The notes beneath the pieces were generated by a model, which was not told the origin of the DNA, ran no database searches, and worked only from the letters and a program-made list of their open reading frames with translations. A program made the position numbers and the translations under genes. From NCBI GenBank assembly GCA_964549375.1, contig CAZJWF010000165.1, positions 1 to 5,061 of the forward strand: a stretch of DNA of 5,061 nt, given 5' to 3'. This document shows, piece by piece, positions 1 to 5,047 of the stretch. Origin of the DNA: JAHDDY01 sp964549375 (lineage in GTDB: Bacteria; Pseudomonadota; Alphaproteobacteria; Rhodobacterales; Rhodobacteraceae). Position 1 is the stretch's first letter; every line of letters starts with the position of its first letter.

Positions 1-16
1 CATTAAGATCAGCCAT
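1..16 (-). CDS. rplL: 50S ribosomal protein L7/L12, first codons only
   Basis: The minus strand reads ATG GCT GAT CTT AAT G (Met-Ala-Asp-Leu-Asn), the usual beginning of alphaproteobacterial L7/L12, and the window then ends. It lies 78 nt downstream of the rplJ stop, which is where rplL normally sits. A purine-rich stretch, GGAAAAGAA (complement of 21-29), lies 4 nt before the ATG and is a modest ribosome binding site. L7/L12 forms the ribosomal stalk dimers that bind the L10 C-terminus and recruit translation factors. The call rests on gene order plus five residues. The 78-nt gap contains no terminator, so rplJ and rplL are expected to be co-transcribed. Confidence 0.85.
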
Positions 17-94
17 TTGCTTCTTTTCCGTTCGTTTTCAAGTGGTCCAGCGTTCGTGCATTCGCACTACGCGGCCTCATAAGTCACTGTAAGA

Positions 95-607
95 TCAGGC
101 AGCTTTCTCTTCGATGGTCGAGAGAATACTCGCAATGTTGCTTGCGGGTGCGCCAACTGCGCTTGCGAGGTTGCTTGCGGGTGCGCCGAGCATTCCGGCG
201 ATCATCGAAAGCGTTTCCTCGCGAGAAGGCATGGCTGCCAGTGACTTAACGCCACTAACGTCCAGAACCGTTTCGCCCATTGCGCCGCCAACGATTACGA
301 GTTTATCGTTATCTTTGGCAAACTTATCGACCACTTTTGCCGGAGCAACGGGGTCTTCCGAATAGGCAAGGACGGTCGGCCCGGTCAGGTATTCAGACAT
401 ACCTGCACAAGGCTTACCTTCGAGTGCGATTTTAGCGAGCTTGTTCTTGGCGACGCGGACCGATGCACCTGCTTCACGCATTTGCGACCGGAAATCCGAC
501 ATCTCAGCAACTGTAAGACCTTTGTAGTGACAAACTACAACGGCGCCAGAGTCCGAAAAAATCTGGCCGAGTTCCTCGACCACCGCTTCTTTCTGGGCTC
601 TATCCAC
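95..607 (-). CDS. rplJ: 50S ribosomal protein L10
   Basis: L10 anchors the L7/L12 dimers to the large subunit and, in complex with L7/L12, represses its own mRNA. From the chosen GTG the protein is 170 aa, a normal length. The N-terminal globular part contains the conserved GLTVAEM, RVAKNKLAKIAL and LTGPTVLAY stretches, followed by MPSREE at residues 126-131. The C-terminal helix holds two 11-residue repeats, GAPASNLASAV (141-151) and GAPASNIASIL (152-162), expected to be L7/L12-dimer docking segments. The frame is open upstream to a TTG at 622. The GTG at 607 is preferred because GGAG (complement of 614-617) lies 6 nt before it, and because the product then begins MDRAQK, as I recall for Rhodobacterales L10. 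It is preceded by its own promoter and leader and followed by rplL. Confidence 0.96.
   Translation of the reverse strand: MDRAQKEAVVEELGQIFSDSGAVVVCHYKGLTVAEMSDFRSQMREAGASVRVAKNKLAKIALEGKPCAGMSEYLTGPTVLAYSEDPVAPAKVVDKFAKDNDKLVIVGGAMGETVLDVSGVKSLAAMPSREETLSMIAGMLGAPASNLASAVGAPASNIASILSTIEEKAA
137..187 (-). repeat. Tandem 33-bp repeat inside rplJ
   Basis: Two identical 18-bp blocks (137-154 and 170-187) are spaced 33 bp apart, encoding the two GAPASN units of the L10 C-terminus. The period is exactly 11 codons and the rest of each unit is diverged but similar. This is a coding repeat and not a mobile element. Confidence 0.85.
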
Positions 608-835
608 AGTCTTCTCCAACAATCATGGCAGGGGGCTTACGCCTCACTACCGGCTCAGGGGTGCCGAATGCAGGCCATGCCCACGCTCGACGTCGTACTG
701 TCCGGGTTCCCGCGCATGTCGGAGCAGCCTGTGACGGCTGATCGTGATGCTCGTTCCCCGTCTAGGGAGGGATTTATGGTTGAAACAACCACCCACCGTC
801 TCGGACAGGATCTCACAGCCCAAAGGACCGGAGAA
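608..835 (-). promoter_or_regulatory. Probable L10-type autoregulatory leader of rplJL
   Basis: This is the untranslated stretch between the predicted transcription start (about 835) and the rplJ GTG, about 228 nt long. Its first half resembles the L10 leader core: CCGAGAC (804-798), a G-rich strand, a perfect 6-bp hairpin TGGTTG-TTT-CAACCA (791-777), then a TAAAT bulge (776-772) and CCCTCCC, where CCC 771-769 can pair with GGG 794-792. A second hairpin, CAGCC-GTCACA-GGCTG, follows at 740-725. A third, GGTAG/CTGCC with an inner GGC-GTAA-GCC, lies at 651-627 and ends 9 nt before the Shine-Dalgarno GGAG. L10 leaders bind L10(L12)n and repress rplJL. Assignment to that family is by pattern memory and hand folding, not a covariance search. 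Confidence 0.65.
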
Positions 836-841
836 GCGCGG

Positions 842-870
842 TGTTTAGCGGGGAGTGGGGGGCGGGTCAA
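842..870 (-). promoter_or_regulatory. Predicted sigma70-type promoter of rplJL
   Basis: The minus strand carries TTGACC (-35, complement of 865-870), a spacer of exactly 17 nt, and TAAACA (-10, complement of 842-847). The -35 differs from TTGACA at one position. It begins 5 bp after the stop codon of the upstream oxidoreductase gene, and the predicted start (about 835) gives a leader of L10-leader size. The very GC-rich spacer is unusual and suggests growth-rate control, but that is inference. Confidence 0.6.
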
Positions 871-875
871 GGACG

Positions 876-1868
876 TTATTTTAAACTTTCGAGTCCTGCC
901 AAAGCCCGTGTTTGCGCCCAAACCGCGTCTTCTAGCGCCACCGGGTTCTGGTCCTGCTTGCCCTGCCCCGGCATCCGTGCGCCCTCGTCGAGCGCGACCG
1001 CCTGCGCGACCTGTTCCAGCCGCTCGAAGAACGCGCCCGATGCGCCGGGGTCCATGAGCAGATAATACTGGCCGAGATCGTGAGGCTGGCCTTCGGGGGC
1101 CTTGAGCGGTTTGACGTTGCGGCTGATGACACCGCCAGTCAGACCCGACGCCAGCAGCTCGGCCATCAGGCCAAAACCCCAGCCCTTGTAACCACCCATA
1201 CTGACCAGCGAGCCGGAGAGCGCAGCGGCGGGGTCAGTGGTCGGCTTGCCCTCGGAGTCGATGGCCCAGCCTTCGGGGATGGTTTCGCCAGCAGCCTTGG
1301 CCATCGTGATCTTGCCCAGCGCGACGGTCGTCGTGGACTGGTCGAACTGCATCGCAAGCCCGCCCTTTCCATCGGGAACCGAGAACGCCATCGGGTTGGT
1401 GCCCAGCACGCGCGTCTTTCCGCCCGGTGACGCGACGATGGGTGAGGCATTGGTCATGCCGAACCCGATCAGGCCTTCGCGGGCAATCTGTTCGGTAAAG
1501 TAACCGAGCGACGTGCAGGTATGAGCGTGGCCGATTGCGAGGCTCGCGACGCCACATTCCTGTGCTGCCGCAACCGCCTCAGGCAGCCCTCGCGTGAAGG
1601 CGGGCTGCGCGAAGCCAAACCGGGCGTCCACATGCACAACGCCCGAGCGCGGGCGCGTGACGACCGGATCGACATCGCCCTTGACCCGCCCACTTTTGAG
1701 CTGAGTGCAATAGCTTTCGAGATAGTACAGCCCGCAAATCCGGTTGCCTACGGCCTCCGCCTTACGCACCGCCCGCGCCACCTCTGCCGCGATCCAAGAC
1801 GCGGCGCCATGCTGTTCGAGTGCGGTCTTGGTGGTCGCTTCGATCTCATTGAGGGAAATGGTCGGCAT
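876..1868 (-). CDS. Ldh-family NAD(P)-dependent oxidoreductase (malate/L-lactate/sulfolactate dehydrogenase superfamily)
   Basis: A complete 330-aa cytoplasmic protein of the Ldh2/AllD/DpkA/ComC family, which reduces 2-oxo acids or cyclic imines with NAD(P)H using a non-Rossmann fold. Recognisable blocks are GLYYLESYCTQLKSGRV (46-62), HAHTCTSLGYF (114-124), LGTNPMAFSVP (155-165), QFDQST (174-179) and the glycine-rich GGYKGWGFGLMAELLASGLT (225-244). The substrate is not decidable: malate, lactate, ureidoglycolate, piperideine-2-carboxylate and sulfolactate dehydrogenases all share this fold. The G-L-x-Y-L-x-x-Y-C pattern recalls sulfolactate dehydrogenase ComC only from memory. The usual Ser-His-Gly is Ile44-Cys45-Gly46 here. 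AAGGAG (complement of 1878-1883) lies 9 nt before the ATG. Two sampled lines are more GC-rich (46/60 and 38/60) than lines in its neighbours (30/60 in the carbonic anhydrase gene, 29/60 in rplJ). Confidence 0.88.
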   Translation of the reverse strand: MPTISLNEIEATTKTALEQHGAASWIAAEVARAVRKAEAVGNRICGLYYLESYCTQLKSGRVKGDVDPVVTRPRSGVVHVDARFGFAQPAFTRGLPEAVAAAQECGVASLAIGHAHTCTSLGYFTEQIAREGLIGFGMTNASPIVASPGGKTRVLGTNPMAFSVPDGKGGLAMQFDQSTTTVALGKITMAKAAGETIPEGWAIDSEGKPTTDPAAALSGSLVSMGGYKGWGFGLMAELLASGLTGGVISRNVKPLKAPEGQPHDLGQYYLLMDPGASGAFFERLEQVAQAVALDEGARMPGQGKQDQNPVALEDAVWAQTRALAGLESLK

Positions 1869-1869
1869 G

Positions 1870-1881
1870 GGAGTGCACTCC
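1870..1881. repeat. 12-bp perfect palindrome over the oxidoreductase ribosome binding site
   Basis: GGAGTGCACTCC is self-complementary and covers the GGAG of the Shine-Dalgarno sequence, ending 1 nt before the ATG. In DNA it could be a dimeric repressor operator just downstream of the predicted start. In RNA, GGAG and CTCC could form a 4-bp hairpin around a TGCA loop and hide the ribosome binding site. Neither role is demonstrated. Confidence 0.5.
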
Positions 1882-1897
1882 TTGGATTTGTGGAGGC

Positions 1898-1926
1898 GTT
1901 ATTGGGGAAAAGGGGAGCGAGAGCAA
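1898..1926 (-). promoter_or_regulatory. Candidate promoter of the Ldh-family gene
   Basis: The minus strand has TTGCTC (complement of 1921-1926), a 17-nt spacer and AATAAC (complement of 1898-1903). This would start transcription near 1891 and give a leader of about 22 nt. The hexamers match consensus poorly (3 of 6 and 4 of 6). The main support is position: just after the carbonic anhydrase terminator and just before the oxidoreductase gene. Confidence 0.3.
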
Positions 1927-1944
1927 TGGGGCAGCGCCAAAAGG

Positions 1945-1976
1945 AAAGCCTCGCTCCGGGTTTGGAGCGAGGCTTC
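1945..1976 (-). terminator. Intrinsic terminator of the carbonic anhydrase gene
   Basis: A perfect 12-bp stem (1946-1957 with 1964-1975) closes a 6-nt loop. On the minus strand it is followed by TTTCCTTTTGG, an interrupted T tract. It sits 56 nt past the carbonic anhydrase stop codon. The hairpin is nearly identical to the one after rplA. Confidence 0.8.
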
Positions 1977-2011
1977 GTTTGGCCTCGTCAGCATTGCCGC
2001 CGATGTCGACC

Positions 2012-2032
2012 GCGTTTCGCCGCGCGAAACGC
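2012..2032 (-). other. Perfect 9-bp hairpin at the end of the carbonic anhydrase gene
   Basis: GCGTTTCGC (2012-2020) and GCGAAACGC (2024-2032) pair perfectly around a 3-nt loop. The hairpin includes the last base of the TAG stop codon. No T tract follows on either strand, so it is not a canonical terminator. It may protect the mRNA 3' end or assist the terminator about 35 nt downstream. Confidence 0.55.
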
Positions 2033-2889
2033 TATTTGATCTGTGAGAGCAAATTCTTGTTCATCACCAGATTCCGCACGCCGTGAGCATACGTTTCTTC
2101 GAAGGCGTTATCCTTGAACCATTCGTCGACCGATTTGATGTTCACTTTCGCAACCTTGGGGCGGACACTCCAAGAGACTTGAAACGGCGAACCTTTTTCG
2201 TTGTAGCTCGGTCCGGTCGTGGAGCCTTCATATTGAACGGGTGCGCCGGTATTGGTCGGGATGTTCACCGCCTGATGCACGCCATTGACGACCCTATGTT
2301 TGGTCAGCTCAACAAAATCGAGCGCATCATCGTCGTTGACCAAGACATAGACTTGGGTTTCGACGCGAAGTTGCGGATTGCCGATAGCATCGCTGAGGCA
2401 CGACCCCAGTGTCGGGCCGGGCTTCACCTGCGCCGTGGTGTGAACGTAATGAACCTCGATCGTGTCGCCCGATTGCAACCCGCCGTGGCCCTTGTCGCCA
2501 ATTTCTTTTTCGAGAGGCTTGCGTTCCGCTGCCGTCAGAGAACCGGAATATCCAAAGCCAGTGCCGTGGCCTTTGCCATCGCCATTGCCGATATAAGACC
2601 CAAATTCACCGCCCTTATGCTCGGCACCCTCGTGAAAGTGAATGTTACACAGATTCATCTGCGTGTAGCTGGGCGCTTCGGAAAACGCTCGCGTGTTCTC
2701 GCCCGTCAACACGTCGATGTCGCGAGGGGATTGCGGGCCAAAGCCTGCGCCCTTCGTACTTTCGGCAAGTGCAGCGCGTTGGGCGCTGATCGTCGAGTCG
2801 GAAACATCGGAACCTGACAACGCAGGCAAGGTTACGAAGGCTGATGTGGAAAGCAGCGCGGCGGCCATCAAGCTAAATTTCGAACTCAT
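2032..2889 (-). CDS. Secreted delta-class carbonic anhydrase
   Basis: A 285-aa protein expected to interconvert CO2 and bicarbonate in the periplasm or outside the cell. Residues 1-26 look like a Sec signal peptide (Lys4, a hydrophobic run to about 20, possible cleavage near Ala23-Leu24 or Ser25-Gly26). The metal-site region reads NLCNIHFHEGAEH (79-91), giving His84, His86, Glu90 and His91. A second block, IEVHYVH (144-150), gives His147 as the likely third ligand and His150. This mirrors the H-x-H ... SEH ... E-x-H-x-V-H pattern of alpha enzymes, but the rest is not alpha-like. It matches the putative delta family known from diatoms and many marine proteobacteria. Cys81 and Cys164 are the only cysteines in the protein and could form a disulfide. 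AAGGA lies 6 nt before the ATG. It is a single-gene unit between two terminators. No promoter could be assigned with confidence. Confidence 0.85.
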   Translation of the reverse strand: MSSKFSLMAAALLSTSAFVTLPALSGSDVSDSTISAQRAALAESTKGAGFGPQSPRDIDVLTGENTRAFSEAPSYTQMNLCNIHFHEGAEHKGGEFGSYIGNGDGKGHGTGFGYSGSLTAAERKPLEKEIGDKGHGGLQSGDTIEVHYVHTTAQVKPGPTLGSCLSDAIGNPQLRVETQVYVLVNDDDALDFVELTKHRVVNGVHQAVNIPTNTGAPVQYEGSTTGPSYNEKGSPFQVSWSVRPKVAKVNIKSVDEWFKDNAFEETYAHGVRNLVMNKNLLSQIK

Positions 2890-3154
2890 ATCTCATCCTT
2901 TAGTCGCTCAAAAATGGAAGGATGTAGCAACTAGGTCACGTGATGACATTTGTTAGCGATTGAGCGCTGTATTGAGCATTGGAACACTGACGCAGCGGCC
3001 AGTGTAGATCAGCGCTTTTGAGGAACGCCTTGGAACCATAGGGTTTACGGCGATGGCGCCCGTCCAAAAACGCGCAACCTGCGATATTATTTCGCGGTAA
3101 CGTTGTTGTTAGGTGGGCTGGTCTTTGCGGCTTGGATTGGAGGCACATCGAAGA

Positions 3155-3186
3155 AAAGCCCCGCTCCGGGTGAGGAGCGGGGCTTT
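3155..3186 (-). terminator. Intrinsic terminator of the rplKA operon
   Basis: A perfect 13-bp stem (3155-3167 with 3174-3186) with a 6-nt loop is followed on the minus strand by TTTTCTTC. It lies 67 nt after the rplA stop codon and should separate rplKA from everything downstream. The plus strand also has a T-rich flank (TTTGATCTTTTG), so it could work in both directions. Confidence 0.88.
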
Positions 3187-3231
3187 GATCTTTTGTAGTC
3201 AGTACCGACGTCACGGCAGGTCGCACTTGCT

Positions 3232-3247
3232 TCGCACATACGTGCGA
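3232..3247 (-). other. Small hairpin just after rplA
   Basis: TCGCAC (3232-3237) pairs with GTGCGA (3242-3247) around a 4-nt loop, starting 6 nt after the rplA stop codon. A second TCGCAC at 3221-3226 could compete for the same partner. No T tract follows, so it is more likely a 3'-end structure than a terminator. Confidence 0.4.
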
Positions 3248-3253
3248 GACGTT

Positions 3254-3961
3254 TTACCCAAGCTCTGCTGAGACATCGATCGTCACGCCCGGACCCATTG
3301 TCGAGGACATAGCGACCTTTTTGACATAGGTGCCTTTTGCACCTGTCGGCTTAGCTTTGACGACGGCGTCGATCAAAGCGCGGGCGTTTTCGGCGATTTG
3401 GGCTTCGGTGAAGCTGGCTTTGCCGATACCGGCGTGAACCACGCCAGCTTTTTCAGCACGGAACTGAACCTGACCGCCTTTGGCGTCTTGGATCGCCTTA
3501 GCAACATCGACCGTGACCGTGCCGACTTTCGGGTTCGGCATCATGCCGCGCGGGCCGAGAACTTTACCAAGACGGCCCACAACAGGCATCATGTCCGGCG
3601 TCGCAATACAGACGTCAAAGTCGATCGTGCCGCCCTGAACGATTTCCATCAGGTCTTCAGCGCCAACCACATCAGCACCCGCCGCCTTGGCCTCATCCGC
3701 CTTAGCCTCGCGTGCGAAGACGCCGACGCGAACCGATTTACCCGTACCGTTTGGCAGGGAAACGACACCGCGCACCATCTGGTCCGCATGACGCGGATCA
3801 ACGCCGAGAACCATTGCGATTTCGACGGTCTCATCAAATTTTGCGGTTGCATTGGCCTTAACCAGCTTCACAGCCTCATCAACCGCGAGCGCGTCTTTGC
3901 CATCCGTGGCTTCTTTGAAGGCTTTTTTCGCTGCGACTGAGCGTTTTCCAACTTTTGCCAT
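3254..3961 (-). CDS. rplA: 50S ribosomal protein L1
   Basis: L1 binds 23S rRNA at the mobile L1 stalk, helps release E-site tRNA, and in several bacteria represses the L11-L1 mRNA. The 235-aa product is full length. The family signature lies at residues 127-150, containing GRLGKVLGPRGMMPNPKVG. The C-terminal S-S-T-M-G-P-G motif at 219-225 (Thr221, Met222, Gly223) contributes to RNA binding. The ATG is 4 nt after the rplK stop codon, and its Shine-Dalgarno GGAGG (complement of 3971-3975) lies inside the end of rplK, suggesting translational coupling. It is the last gene before the 3155-3186 terminator, so rplJ is not its immediate neighbour as it is in E. coli. Confidence 0.98.
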   Translation of the reverse strand: MAKVGKRSVAAKKAFKEATDGKDALAVDEAVKLVKANATAKFDETVEIAMVLGVDPRHADQMVRGVVSLPNGTGKSVRVGVFAREAKADEAKAAGADVVGAEDLMEIVQGGTIDFDVCIATPDMMPVVGRLGKVLGPRGMMPNPKVGTVTVDVAKAIQDAKGGQVQFRAEKAGVVHAGIGKASFTEAQIAENARALIDAVVKAKPTGAKGTYVKKVAMSSTMGPGVTIDVSAELG

Positions 3962-3965
3962 TCGA

Positions 3966-4394
3966 TCAATCCTCCACTTTCAGGCCCATCGAACGGGCGG
4001 ACCCGGCGATGATTTTCATAGCCTGCTCAACAGTGTTGGCGTTGAGGTCCGCCATCTTGGCTTCGGCGATTTCGCGAAGCTGCGCCTGCTTAACCGTGCC
4101 AACGCTATCGCGGCCCGGAGCCTTGGAGCCGGATTTTAGCTTCAACGCTTTCTTCAGGAAAAAGCTCGCCGGAGGCGTCTTGATCTCGAAGGTAAAGGAT
4201 TTGTCCTGATAGTACGTGATGATGGTCGGGCATGGTGCGCCCGGCTCTTGTTCCTGCGTTTTGGCGTTAAACGCCTTGCAGAATTCCATGATGTTGATGC
4301 CGCGCTGACCCAGTGCCGGGCCGATGGGCGGTGACGGGTTTGCTTTACCCGCCGGTACTTGCAGCTTGAGCTGCCCGACGACTTTTTTCGCCAT
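3966..4394 (-). CDS. rplK: 50S ribosomal protein L11
   Basis: L11 forms the GTPase-associated centre with 23S rRNA helices 43/44 and is needed for stringent-response signalling by RelA. The 142-aa protein is full length. The N-terminal domain has the conserved stretch from Pro14 to Ala44, including NPSPPIGPALGQRGINIMEF (19-38) with Pro22 and Pro26, the site of thiostrepton-type antibiotics. Lys3 and Lys40 lie in the segments PrmA methylates in other bacteria. The C-terminal RNA-binding domain runs from about residue 75 (KTPPASFFLKKA) to the end. AGGAGG (complement of 4403-4408) lies 8 nt before the ATG. It is followed 4 nt later by rplA, forming the classic rplKA pair. Confidence 0.98.
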   Translation of the reverse strand: MAKKVVGQLKLQVPAGKANPSPPIGPALGQRGINIMEFCKAFNAKTQEQEPGAPCPTIITYYQDKSFTFEIKTPPASFFLKKALKLKSGSKAPGRDSVGTVKQAQLREIAEAKMADLNANTVEQAMKIIAGSARSMGLKVED

Positions 4395-4510
4395 GTTAGT
4401 CCCCTCCTAAGGGTGCGCCAGCACAGGCTGACACGAGGTTTAGTGGTGCGGCTTTGGATATACCTCAGCCTCCCACGCGATCACCGGGGTCAGGCCCCGG
4501 AATTCTTTGA
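4395..4510 (-). promoter_or_regulatory. nusG–rplK intergenic region with two hairpins, possible L1-responsive leader
   Basis: The gap holds a 6-bp GC hairpin, CCGGGG-CCTGA-CCCCGG (4500-4484), 10 nt after the nusG stop and with no T tract after it. A second hairpin, GTG/CAC plus TCAGC/GCTGG with a 2-nt bulge (4434-4413), ends just before the AGGAGG Shine-Dalgarno of rplK. Its position matches where L1 binds the L11 leader in other bacteria, but I could not match it to a defined L1 target. No convincing -35/-10 pair was found, so rplK may be read through from nusG. Confidence 0.4.

Positions 4511-5047
<537 letters not shown>

Larger units (their letters stand above)
2890..3253. other. Non-coding stretch between rplA and the carbonic anhydrase gene
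   Basis: These 364 bases hold the rplA terminator, a small hairpin just after rplA, and presumably the carbonic anhydrase promoter. No strong -35/-10 pair was found on the minus strand. Visible possible operators are ACACTG-N10-CAGTGT (2984-3005) and the 8-bp palindrome TCACGTGA (2936-2943). A 58-codon plus-strand frame (3022-3198) with a membrane-helix-like stretch lacks an ATG, GTG or TTG before the helix and is not called as a gene. No tRNA or mobile-element end was seen. Confidence 0.7.

Noticed and set aside
137..187. CRISPR-like or mobile repeat
   Set aside because: There are only two copies, in frame with an 11-residue protein repeat in L10, so it is a coding repeat.
600..626. Eight-codon minus-strand ORF (ATG 626-624 to TAG 602-600) overlapping the rplJ start as a leader peptide
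   Set aside because: It has no Shine-Dalgarno upstream and is short enough to arise by chance. The GGAG that lies inside it serves the rplJ GTG.
627..651. Kink-turn in the hairpin before the rplJ ribosome binding site
   Set aside because: The internal loop is TGA opposite CC and lacks the paired G·A/A·G arrangement a kink-turn needs.
482..1057. Plus-strand open frame of 191 codons spanning the rplJ start, the leader and the end of the oxidoreductase gene
   Set aside because: It crosses the promoter and leader, and its translation is low-complexity Arg/Pro-rich at the end, typical of GC-rich antisense sequence.
1521..2039. Plus-strand open frame of 172 codons over the oxidoreductase start and carbonic anhydrase terminator
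   Set aside because: It is antisense to a full-length conserved gene, runs through a terminator, and has no recognisable motif.
2083..2817. Long plus-strand open frame (244 codons) opposite the carbonic anhydrase gene
   Set aside because: It is fully antisense to a convincing gene with a signal peptide and metal-site motifs, and its translation matches no family I recognise.
2936..3226. Minus-strand open frame of 96 codons between rplA and the carbonic anhydrase gene
   Set aside because: It starts next to the rplA terminator and is translated straight through its hairpin. It has no good ribosome binding site and its sequence has no domain-like character.
3398..3940. Plus-strand open frame (180 codons) opposite rplA
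   Set aside because: It is an antisense by-product of rplA codon usage. L1 is certain on the other strand.
4484..4500. Terminator after nusG
   Set aside because: The GC hairpin has a 6-bp stem and is not followed by a T tract on the minus strand.
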